The notes under the pieces are model-generated. The model saw only the letters and a program-made list of their open reading frames with translations, was not told the DNA's origin and ran no database searches. A stretch of 58,790 bases of DNA, from assembly GCA_017617355.1 (NCBI GenBank), contig JAFZWI010000149.1:1-58790 (forward strand). Direction: 5' to 3'. Shown in pieces: positions 9,901-16,255 of this stretch. The stretch comes from Salinivirgaceae bacterium (GTDB taxonomy: Bacteria; Bacteroidota; Bacteroidia; Bacteroidales; SZUA-534). Position 1 is the stretch's first letter; every line of letters begins with the position of its first letter. The position numbers were made by a program, and so were the translations under genes.

Positions 9901-11170
9901 TCAGTTCATGAATATTGGCCTCTAACTCAGCGTCAATTTTCGAAACGGCTTTCATTGCGCGCCTGTACTCTGCCAATGCCTTGTCCGACTGATTTTTAGC
10001 TGAATTGATATTGCCCAAGCCGCATACCGCCTGCGCATATATTACCGGATACTTCTGATTATCGACACTGGAAATCACTTGATTATAAATGCGTTCAGCT
10101 TGTTCGAGATTATCATTTTCGTAAACTTTAGCCATCTCGATACGGGCCTGATTCTCCAATTCAGGATTTTTCGACTCCGCTTCAACCTCGTTCCATTTCT
10201 TCAGTGCATCCTGCTTATTGTCAGCACTTTCCAATCGTCCATAAGCTAAAAGGATATTATAATATGTGTCATTTTTATCTTTTTGATATTCAAGAGCTTT
10301 TGACAGAAACGCCTTTGCTTTGACTGTATTCTCATCGGCTTCGTATAGCAGTCCCAGATAAAAACACGAACCGACATAAATGTCGTTTTTCAAGCCTGCC
10401 ACTTCACATAGGTTCTTTACCTCCTCAAAACTTGCCCTTGCCTCCTGGCGCGAACCTGCGCCATAGGATTTCTGTGCCTCTTTGAACTTCAGGTATGCCA
10501 CTGACTCTAAGTTGCTTACATCGGCATAATTAGCAGCCTTCTTGTAGTAATAATCCGACGAATCGGCTTTACCAACAGCCTGATAAATATCGCCAAGTGC
10601 CGAATAGGCCTGATAATAATCATCGTCACCGGCAACCGACAGACGCTCTTTCATGCCTATCGACCGCAAATGGCACCGTAGGGCGACATCGTGCTGCATA
10701 AGCGTTGCATACGAATTGCCGAGATTGAACAGACATACGGCCAACGCCTCCGAGTCGGCATCCCCCATAATGCTGGCGGCTTTCTTGTAATAGTAAACCG
10801 AACGGTCGGGCTCATTGAGTCCGTAATGCAACTCACCCAAAGTATGGAAAATGAGCATGCTAACCTCGGATGTGGAGTCAACCAGACCACGCGTGTCTTG
10901 AATGCTCTTTTCAAGAATCTCCCTGCCTTTTGCCAGATTGCCGATATTGTAATAAGCCGCGCCCGCCTGATAAGCGGCAATAAGATAGTTGTCGTAGAGT
11001 TTGCAGCAACGGAAACCGTCAGCAGCCTTTTCGAACAACTTCGCGGCATCGGCATCTTCGCGCTCCTGCGCCTGTGTGAACAATCTTACCGCCTCGTTCT
11101 CATTACAGCCCTGCCCGAATGAAAAAAATCCGACAGAAACAAACAATAAAACCAGAAGAACCCTACTCAT
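6917..11170 (-). CDS. Exported TPR-CHAT domain protein (caspase-like peptidase)
   Basis: This 1417-aa protein has an N-terminal signal peptide (LLVLLFVSVGFFSFGQG) and then more than fifteen tetratricopeptide repeats over about residues 20-860. Units such as YNNLGNVYLKTGKTHEA and YNNVGTVYQNLEDYRPA are very clear. A helical linker leads to a C-terminal CHAT domain from about 1090 (LVIIPDGALNQIPYESLLL). The caspase-type dyad is intact: His near 1278 in HLATHGF and Cys near 1325 in LSACETGLG. CHAT proteins are clan CD cysteine proteases, often switched on by partners that bind the TPR array. The signal peptide implies periplasmic or envelope action. There is no obvious own promoter; an intrinsic terminator stands just upstream, so expression may depend on read-through from the paralog pair. 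Its substrate is unknown. Confidence 0.9.
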   Translation of the reverse strand: MSRVLLVLLFVSVGFFSFGQGCNENEAVRLFTQAQEREDADAAKLFEKAADGFRCCKLYDNYLIAAYQAGAAYYNIGNLAKGREILEKSIQDTRGLVDSTSEVSMLIFHTLGELHYGLNEPDRSVYYYKKAASIMGDADSEALAVCLFNLGNSYATLMQHDVALRCHLRSIGMKERLSVAGDDDYYQAYSALGDIYQAVGKADSSDYYYKKAANYADVSNLESVAYLKFKEAQKSYGAGSRQEARASFEEVKNLCEVAGLKNDIYVGSCFYLGLLYEADENTVKAKAFLSKALEYQKDKNDTYYNILLAYGRLESADNKQDALKKWNEVEAESKNPELENQARIEMAKVYENDNLEQAERIYNQVISSVDNQKYPVIYAQAVCGLGNINSAKNQSDKALAEYRRAMKAVSKIDAELEANIHELMGNEYFKNNKIDSATRSYQAAYDILSAQFGDASVRTLSARENIASAYIAAEDFKRAVDIYAYSLSVKSAAMGEQNPQLIDLYANYANALYNLHDYDNAGANYEKCLRIIENGNIPESRLDVFYNNYGLYCKATGDYKKALAYTTKSLDVKQKNYGTDNAKYANTLNNLGTIYDRLGNFNKSAECFDTSEDILVKVSGESSQAVSDVYINKGNLYNRLGQYELALVYYNKALAIKTEQNSAADRKLAPIYNNVGTVYQNLEDYRPAQFYFQKSLDITRKYDGEKSLEVAEAYNNLGNVYLKTGKTHEAIGSYLKASNIYGGIKSVSPVLVGNTNNNIATAYLQTNQLDSAQFYYYRSIDLYKNVFGDKHPYLALIYNNIGNIDLKQGKYDEAILNYSLAIESNHDRFNSKKDSLPEAAGYYDQSVFVNSLLLRASAYTIKYTQSANIADLTYAFNHYQLCDNIVAVMRHSALTKNDKLELGKIASKCYEGAMEVCMQLLYKDLSAAKKRYYQEQSFLFAEKGKANSLLESMVGQDAMQLANIPYDLQQKENRLSADVLYFEQMLAEKPKNSAQVRDSLLAANKKHEDFVKQLEKDFPEYHQLKYADNTIGLGELQKKMKQDVMMLMYVLGDERVYVMSITNNSFNIDANNTNNNLADSIKLYRNTMLQTSQKAMMEYCNISRRLCTMLLPQSISEGIRNLVIIPDGALNQIPYESLLLSTVSGSIYDYSSYDFLIKKYAVSYAYSATLYYRDITREKNNGTEGWLGMAPVFTTGKYSGVLLDSRIKKNERNYTDIEVNNNGKLEPLASSETEVRSIFTMFQKSGQPAKACLWGCASRQNFNADSVSRYRYIHLATHGFVNSEKPELSGVQLSSLKNDSQGGILYSGDVYGLKLKCDLLILSACETGLGKIMKGEGIVGLSRAFIYAGSKNLLVSLWKVADNSTSQMMVAFYKLMLDKDNANLNYAELLQKAKLLLISEKNYARPYYWAPFIVIGD

Positions 11171-11180
11171 AGCTTATCCT

Positions 11181-11216
11181 AAAAAAAATGCCCGGCTGCA
11201 ATCACAATCGGGCATT
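11181..11216 (-). terminator. Intrinsic terminator between the FecR-like pair and the CHAT gene
   Basis: On the minus strand AATGCCCG (11216-11209) pairs with CGGGCATT (11194-11187) across a 14-nt loop and runs directly into eight T residues. It lies after the 250-aa gene and only 11 nt before the CHAT start codon, so it probably limits transcription of the CHAT operon. Confidence 0.8.
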
Positions 11217-11236
11217 CCCATTATCAAAATAACACG

Positions 11237-11989
11237 TTATAATCTTAAAATATTTTTAATCCAAGCCTCGACAGCATCTTCGGTTGTCTTTCCATAAAAC
11301 TCATTCACAAAAGAAGTTACTGCGGCCACTTTGTCTTCACGCGAGCCTTTTACATTATCGAACACCGCGCTTATTTCATCTTTGAACGAGATGTCGGCAT
11401 AAACCGGAGTGAACTCGGTTTTGTTGCTCTCGCCAAACTCATCGTTGTAGGTAAGCGTAACTTTAGCCGGCTTGTCAAGAATCATGCAGTTAGGCAAAAC
11501 CAGTTTTCCGTTCCTATACTCCATGCGCTCAGAATAATCTTTGCTGCCTGTATTGTAGCTGACAACAAAATAGCCGTCATCGTTAATGCGGAGTTTCTCA
11601 TTGTCGATTTTGAGGCTGTCGTAACCCGAAACAAAAATATCGCCGAAGTAATACTCAATTATTTCTGACGGTTGGGCGGGCAAGGCGACCCTTACACTCA
11701 TGCTGTTCGACATTGGGAGGAACTGCGGACCGGAATTATCGTTGCGGGCGCTCAACACCTTGCAACCTGTTTCTTTGTTGACAACAAAGGCACGCGAGTA
11801 TGATGTCTTAAACTCGAAATTCTCGTTATCAAGAATGTTTTCGCCAACGGCAAGCAAGCCGCCGGTCTTGACACGCTGTATCTCACCCTGCACCTTCACC
11901 ACTTTGTAGTTCTTCTGTGCGACAGATGCCAATGGAATCAACATCAATGAAACAACTATCGCCTTAATGCTTATTCCCGTGATTTTCAT
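11237..11989 (-). CDS. Exported FecR-like beta protein, paralog 2
   Basis: This 250-aa protein has a signal peptide (VSLMLIPLASVAQ). The N-terminal half reads YKVVKVQGEIQRVKTGG, then LAVGEN, FEFKTSYSRAFVVN and CKVLSARN, which resembles the FecR-type periplasmic beta fold; this is a pattern judgement, not a database hit. The C-terminal part (about 195-250) is helical and ends in FVNEFYGKTTEDAVEAWIK. It is a close paralog of the next upstream gene along its whole length, including a 58-nt stretch with a single mismatch. No sigma factor or anti-sigma transmembrane region is present, so it is not a canonical FecR regulator. It is followed by a strong terminator and then by the CHAT gene, so a partner or substrate role is possible. 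Confidence 0.75.
   Translation of the reverse strand: MKITGISIKAIVVSLMLIPLASVAQKNYKVVKVQGEIQRVKTGGLLAVGENILDNENFEFKTSYSRAFVVNKETGCKVLSARNDNSGPQFLPMSNSMSVRVALPAQPSEIIEYYFGDIFVSGYDSLKIDNEKLRINDDGYFVVSYNTGSKDYSERMEYRNGKLVLPNCMILDKPAKVTLTYNDEFGESNKTEFTPVYADISFKDEISAVFDNVKGSREDKVAAVTSFVNEFYGKTTEDAVEAWIKNILRL
11395..11452. repeat. Direct repeat copy B in the paralog pair
   Basis: This 58-nt stretch matches 12256-12313 with one mismatch (a synonymous C/T in the codon before the shared EFTPVY segment). It encodes part of the conserved TYNDEFGESNKTEFTPVYA region and points to recent duplication or gene conversion. Confidence 0.85.
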
Positions 11990-12033
11990 TTCAATAGTTT
12001 TTTGTTTTTAATTGGGCTAACCTTTCAAAGCAC

Positions 12034-12074
12034 TTTGGTTTCCGCGCTTTGCGACGCAAAATGCGGAAACCAAG
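12034..12074 (-). other. Long intergenic hairpin between the two paralogs
   Basis: TTGGTTTCCGC (12035-12045) is perfectly complementary to GCGGAAACCAA (12063-12073). A second helix inside (TTTGC/GCAAA around GAC) continues the structure after a 2-nt mismatch. No T-run follows on the minus strand, so it is not a standard terminator. It may stabilise or delimit the upstream mRNA. Confidence 0.7.
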
Positions 12075-12097
12075 ACTGCTGTTGAAGTTGATAGAAA

Positions 12098-12856
12098 TTA
12101 GTAGTTCAGGTTCTCTTTAATCCAAGTGTCTACTGCGTCTTCAGTGGTCTTGCCATAGAAATCGTTGACAAACGATGATGATGCAGTAACCTTAGCATCG
12201 CGTTTGCCTTTGATTGTCGAGAATATCAACTTAATTTCATCTTTCAAAGCGTCGCCGGCATAAACCGGAGTGAATTCGGTTTTGTTGCTCTCGCCAAACT
12301 CATCGTTGTAGGTGAGTATCACTTTAGTCGGTTTGTCGTTAACCAGACTCTGAGGCAGAACAAGTTTTCCGTTTGCATACTCCATACGCTCCGATACTTT
12401 TTTGCCGTTAGCATTGTAGCTAATAACAAAGTAGCTGTCATCGCCAATAGCAAGTTTTTCACTGTCGATTTTCAGACTGTCGTGACCCGAAACAAAAATA
12501 TCGCCGTAGTAATACTCAATAACTTCAGACGGCATTGTCGGAACCGACGCTCTGACACTCATGCTGTTTGATGTTGGAAGGAACTGCGGGCCGGAGTTGT
12601 CGTTGCGGGCGCTCAATACCACGCATCCGCTTTCCTTATTTACAACCACAGCACGCGAATAATCTGTTCTGAAAGCAAAGTTCTCGTTGCTTACCACATC
12701 TTCTCCTACTGAAAGAAGATTGCCTGTTTTCACTCTCTGTATTTCGCCCTGCACTTTAACCACTTTGTAGTTAATATTCTTCTGTGCGCTTGATGCTAAT
12801 GGCAATAACATCAACGAAATAGCTGCCACCTTAATGCCTGTTACAATGTTTTTCAT
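12098..12856 (-). CDS. Exported FecR-like beta protein, paralog 1
   Basis: This 252-aa protein has a signal peptide (ISLMLLPLASSAQ). It has the same layout as its downstream paralog: a FecR-like region (YKVVKVQGEIQRVKTGN, LSVGED, FAFRTDYSRAVVVN, VVLSARNDNSGPQFL), a middle beta region, and a helical C-terminus ending FVNDFYGKTTEDAVDTWIK. Both copies keep SARNDNSGPQFLP, YGDIFVSG or FGDIFVSG, and DEFGESNKTEFTPVY. It is first in the block, 30-odd bp downstream of a TACATTTG promoter element, and separated from the SusCD locus by a terminator. The function is unknown. Location is predicted as periplasm or outer-membrane associated. Confidence 0.75.
   Translation of the reverse strand: MKNIVTGIKVAAISLMLLPLASSAQKNINYKVVKVQGEIQRVKTGNLLSVGEDVVSNENFAFRTDYSRAVVVNKESGCVVLSARNDNSGPQFLPTSNSMSVRASVPTMPSEVIEYYYGDIFVSGHDSLKIDSEKLAIGDDSYFVISYNANGKKVSERMEYANGKLVLPQSLVNDKPTKVILTYNDEFGESNKTEFTPVYAGDALKDEIKLIFSTIKGKRDAKVTASSSFVNDFYGKTTEDAVDTWIKENLNY
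12256..12313. repeat. Direct repeat copy A in the paralog pair
   Basis: This is the partner of 11395-11452: 58 nt with one mismatch, inside the coding region of paralog 1. Confidence 0.85.
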
Positions 12857-12892
12857 AATTAAGATGTTTTAGTTAATAATTTTAAAATATGA

Positions 12893-12900
12893 CAAATGTA
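12893..12900 (-). promoter_or_regulatory. Candidate -7 element for the FecR-like/CHAT block
   Basis: The minus strand reads TACATTTG, an exact TAnnTTTG match 37 bp before the ATG at 12856. The -33 region is not a clear TTTG. It is the only promoter-like site found for the whole five-gene block. Confidence 0.5.
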
Positions 12901-12984
12901 AGAATTATTTAAGTCGGTATGATAATGCGATAAGAAATAGACCATTTTTTTGACGAACAGAAAAACGTACTTCTTGTAAGGAAC

Positions 12985-13014
12985 AAAAAAAAGCGGCCCG
13001 TAAGCCGCTTTTTT
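12985..13014 (-). terminator. Terminator of the SusCD locus
   Basis: AAGCGGC and GCCGCTT form a stem around CCGTAA, flanked by A- and T-runs on both sides. On the minus strand it follows the stop codon of the last lipoprotein gene at 13037 and ends in TTTTTTTT. It separates the SusCD locus from the FecR-like/CHAT block. Confidence 0.85.
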
Positions 13015-13036
13015 AATATAAACCTATGATTGATAA

Positions 13037-13846
13037 TCAATCATCATTTGTAAATCCTGTGTAACGGTAACCTGAAACTCGATAGTTTTTAAACTGATAA
13101 TACTCGGGTGTGTACACCACATTGCCAAGGGAATCTACTGTATAGTCGTCGTCAAACTCAACGTAAAATACAATTGAATCAGCCGGCATTCCGCTTGGAG
13201 TTGTTGCAGCACCTTTCAATATTTTACCATCCGTAATGGTTATATTACAAAAGTTTTCTATGTCATCCTCACCTTTTTTTACTCCAACTTCATAGTCAAG
13301 GCCCTGACACTTCACAAAATATCCTGCGGATATAGTATCGTCTGCGACTTCGTAATATTCAGCTAATAACTTATCCAAACTATCTTTCTTTATCAAGCCG
13401 TCATAGTACTGTTTAACACCGACTTGATAGCTTTGCCACATTTCCGCATCAAACTTTCCCGCATGAAAATAATAATTGTTGGTTGATGTTGATTCGGATG
13501 GATCATATGTGGTTGCGTATATATACTTTTCCACATCCGGCATTGAGAATGTTAATGACGACGTACTGCAATCAACTTTAGACTTAAAGGTCCAGAAGTT
13601 TTTCAAATCGTCAATAAACATAACGTCTTGATCATTATCAGACGTATTGTAAGTAAGAATCAGAAAATTATTGTAAAATTCAAAAAACTCCGCTCCTGTG
13701 TAAACAACATTGCCGTTTTCGTCAACTGCGTCAACATTAACATACCATTGACCTGACAATGACTCGGTAGCAGTGCTGCCTATTTCATTTTTCTCGCACG
13801 ATGCGAACAGAAGCACCGCCACGAATAAATAAACTATCCTTTTCAT
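13037..13846 (-). CDS. SusCD-associated lipoprotein, possible lipid-binding (lipocalin-like) domain
   Basis: This 269-aa lipoprotein has a lipobox ending FASC (Cys17), followed by EKNE. It starts with the pattern LSGQWYVNVDAVDENGNVVY typical of the lipocalin-like Lipid_bd proteins that sit last in many SusCD loci. The remainder is acidic and beta rich with many Tyr and Asp residues. It is the fourth gene of the operon, 10 bp after the DUF5012-like lipoprotein. By comparison with the B. thetaiotaomicron BT2261-2264 set it would be an outer-membrane accessory lipoprotein of the SusCD complex. Composition is noticeably AT rich, as is common in these loci. The fold assignment is tentative. Confidence 0.7.
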   Translation of the reverse strand: MKRIVYLFVAVLLFASCEKNEIGSTATESLSGQWYVNVDAVDENGNVVYTGAEFFEFYNNFLILTYNTSDNDQDVMFIDDLKNFWTFKSKVDCSTSSLTFSMPDVEKYIYATTYDPSESTSTNNYYFHAGKFDAEMWQSYQVGVKQYYDGLIKKDSLDKLLAEYYEVADDTISAGYFVKCQGLDYEVGVKKGEDDIENFCNITITDGKILKGAATTPSGMPADSIVFYVEFDDDYTVDSLGNVVYTPEYYQFKNYRVSGYRYTGFTNDD

Positions 13847-13856
13847 AATTAATCAA

Positions 13857-14708
13857 TTAATTACCTGATTCATTTTTTCCGGCTTCATAGCCATCCTCAT
13901 ATCCTTTTTTGTAGTCTTCGGATTTTTCTTCAACTTCACGGACTTGCTGCGCTACAACAGTCATTTGCACTACCTCCTCTGCATAACTAACAAAATAAGA
14001 AAGTGCACCTGTCTTTGCGTCATAATGTGCATTCTCCATATAATCAAGAGCATCGCCCCATGCCGGGACTGTACTTGTTAACAATATCAAATCTCCACTT
14101 GCATCCAAATAAACGATTCCTCCTGCTTTAAAATCATATTGACCGTCATTGGCGTCATTATAACCGCGAATTTGATCATACCATTTAGCTAACAAGTCGT
14201 TGCACCTATAGAACCCTGGCAGTATTTCAGTAAATTTTATACTTATCTTGCCATCAAAACCATAATTGAGGGCAGCCTCTGCAAATGTCCACCCCCTAGA
14301 TTCGTACTTTGATTGTTCCATATCAATGGTATATTCACCTTCAAGCGATATTTCCAAATCGGGATTATACACATAAATAGTACGTTTAGTTATGTCCGTG
14401 ACATCATCTGAATTAACATAACGATATACTATAGAGTAAATACCAGGGTTATCTGTGTCAACACTCTCCACAGGCTCTCCATCTATATCCAGTATTTGAT
14501 ACGCGATTTCACTTGTCACATCTTTTCCATTGCATATTGCAGAAAACGATGGAGCAAACTCATCACCTAACGAAACATAATCAGAATAAGCAAAATCATA
14601 CTTAGGATAGTATGTAACGTTTGTCTTGTTTTCGGTTTCTTTTTCGCAACTCGACAGCGAAACTACCGATGCGGCAAGAGCTATCAACAATAAAAATCTA
14701 TTTTTCAT
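13857..14708 (-). CDS. SusCD-associated surface lipoprotein, DUF5012/BT2262-like
   Basis: This 283-aa lipoprotein has a signal sequence ending LSSC (Cys21). Residues about 30-118 form an immunoglobulin-like domain of the DUF5011 type (SLGDEFAPSFSA, GIYSIVYRYVNSDD, TKRTIYVYNP). The C-terminal part (about 120-255) resembles the BT_2262-like domain (LEGEYTIDMEQ, FTEILPGFYRCNDLLAKWY). The tail YKKGYEDGYEAGK is a short charged repeat. It is the third gene of the SusCD locus, 34 bp after SusD. It probably extends substrate capture at the cell surface. It was identified from layout and motif memory, so the family name is likely but not certain. Confidence 0.72.
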   Translation of the reverse strand: MKNRFLLLIALAASVVSLSSCEKETENKTNVTYYPKYDFAYSDYVSLGDEFAPSFSAICNGKDVTSEIAYQILDIDGEPVESVDTDNPGIYSIVYRYVNSDDVTDITKRTIYVYNPDLEISLEGEYTIDMEQSKYESRGWTFAEAALNYGFDGKISIKFTEILPGFYRCNDLLAKWYDQIRGYNDANDGQYDFKAGGIVYLDASGDLILLTSTVPAWGDALDYMENAHYDAKTGALSYFVSYAEEVVQMTVVAQQVREVEEKSEDYKKGYEDGYEAGKNESGN

Positions 14709-14742
14709 TTTCTTCAGTTTTTATTAAACCATTAACTGCTGC

Positions 14743-16236
14743 TTATTTACCCCAAAATACAGGTTCGGCATAACCTGGGAATTCAGGAGCGTTGCTATTA
14801 CGAGCTGATGAACTCTCAGCGTATGGGAAACGTTCCAACACTTTGTTAGCTCCCAATTCTCCAAAATATTGTATCGGTGTGTACAAAGTACCTGGCTTAT
14901 AAAGACCCGGACTATATACGTCGTTAACTACATTGTAAATATCCTCTCCCTTTACATCTCCAAAAGTTGGATAATCCAAACGACGAAGTTCGCACCATGC
15001 CTCATAATCGTTTGTTCCGGCAAGCGCAATCCATTTAGCAATACCAATTGATTTTTTGTAGTTATCCTTATCGTAAGGATTCTTGGCAATGTTGGCTTCA
15101 GCTCCGGCAACACCAAACTCATCGAACGATGCGGTAATTGCAGCTGCATAATGCTCAGCGGCTGCATCATGTGAGCCTTTCTTTGCATAATACTCGGCAA
15201 GGAAGAATTCAATCTCGGGCACTGTAATCAAATAAACCGGCATGTCGTACGATGCTTTCGGGCGACACCAATAACCTGTTTTGTAGATTTTTGTAGTTGC
15301 GAAATTAGTTCCTGAAACTCCACCAGTGAAATTGCCTGATTCATTTTTCTCACAGAAAGCCGCCAAACGCGGATCTGTGTAAGAATCAGTCTGCATTGTT
15401 CCTACTAGAGCAATATTAGCAATAACATTGATTTGTGTTGAACCCCATTTTGTTGAGAACTCCTCTGCATAATACGGGCTCATTTTTCCTGCCTCATCTG
15501 ACCAACAACCTTTTAACGCTACATCATCTATTGGGAAATTGCCCTCAGCAACCAAAGCGTCGAGTTTCGACTGTACATCAACAACACCGCTCATACGCAT
15601 AAGCATTTTCAGTTTCAATGCGTTAGCAAACTGAATCCAAGCAGAAGCGCGTTCGTCGGGGAACAAGAAATTAGTACAAACCAAATCGTTTTCAGAAACT
15701 TTGCTCAAAGCGTTATCGATTTCTGCCAAGACTCCTTCATAGATGGTTTTTCCATCATCATATTTCGGGGTTGGATTAGTTGCATCAAGAGCCTCGGTAT
15801 AAGGCAGTTCACCATAGCAATCAACCATTGCTTGATAAGTGAAGGCACGAATTACGGTTGCAGCCAAATAAGTTCCCCAAGCCTCTTCCTCTTCAGCCTT
15901 GCTCATTATTGTTTTCAGATTATTAAGAACCTGCAAGTTAAGTTGTCTGTATGCCAAACTACTACTACGAGTTGCAGACATTGTAAATTTGGAATAATCC
16001 AAATAGTTGCTTGTGCCAAATGCCTGAGCGAAGTGCTGCGAATAATAACCACCTACAATACGAAGATAGTTTCCATAACTTGAAGCCAAGTTCATTTCCG
16101 TACCTGGGAAAATCAAGTCTGCAGTCAGATCCTTTTCGCTTGGCGCTGTTGGATCATAGTTTATATCAAGATAATCGTCGCAAGAGTTAAATACGAATCC
16201 CAATGCAACTGCTGATATTAATAAGTATTTCTTCAT
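14743..16236 (-). CDS. SusD/RagB-family outer-membrane lipoprotein (SusD-like_2)
   Basis: This 497-aa lipoprotein has a lipobox ending FNSC (Cys19), followed by DDYLDINYDPTAPS, the standard SusD mature start. The sequence matches the SusD-like_2 group (FPGTEMNLASSYGNYLRI, AATVIRAFTYQAMVDCYGELPY, PEIEFFLAEYYAKKG) with the helical TPR-like scaffold expected. SusD proteins form the lid over the SusC barrel and bind the incoming oligosaccharide or peptide. The gene starts 19 bp after susC. No glycoside hydrolase or sigma/anti-sigma gene is nearby, so this is not a classic glycan PUL. Confidence 0.92.
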   Translation of the reverse strand: MKKYLLISAVALGFVFNSCDDYLDINYDPTAPSEKDLTADLIFPGTEMNLASSYGNYLRIVGGYYSQHFAQAFGTSNYLDYSKFTMSATRSSSLAYRQLNLQVLNNLKTIMSKAEEEEAWGTYLAATVIRAFTYQAMVDCYGELPYTEALDATNPTPKYDDGKTIYEGVLAEIDNALSKVSENDLVCTNFLFPDERASAWIQFANALKLKMLMRMSGVVDVQSKLDALVAEGNFPIDDVALKGCWSDEAGKMSPYYAEEFSTKWGSTQINVIANIALVGTMQTDSYTDPRLAAFCEKNESGNFTGGVSGTNFATTKIYKTGYWCRPKASYDMPVYLITVPEIEFFLAEYYAKKGSHDAAAEHYAAAITASFDEFGVAGAEANIAKNPYDKDNYKKSIGIAKWIALAGTNDYEAWCELRRLDYPTFGDVKGEDIYNVVNDVYSPGLYKPGTLYTPIQYFGELGANKVLERFPYAESSSARNSNAPEFPGYAEPVFWGK

Positions 16237-16255
16237 TTCAGTAATCTCCTATCCT

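Noticed and set aside
8000-11100. CRISPR-like or tandem DNA repeats in the TPR gene
   Set aside because: The repetition is at protein level only (34-residue TPR units) with diverged DNA; no conserved spacers or identical direct repeats are seen.
11237-12856. Classical FecR anti-sigma regulators
   Set aside because: There is no cytosolic anti-sigma domain or transmembrane helix and no sigma factor gene; only the periplasmic beta pattern is similar.
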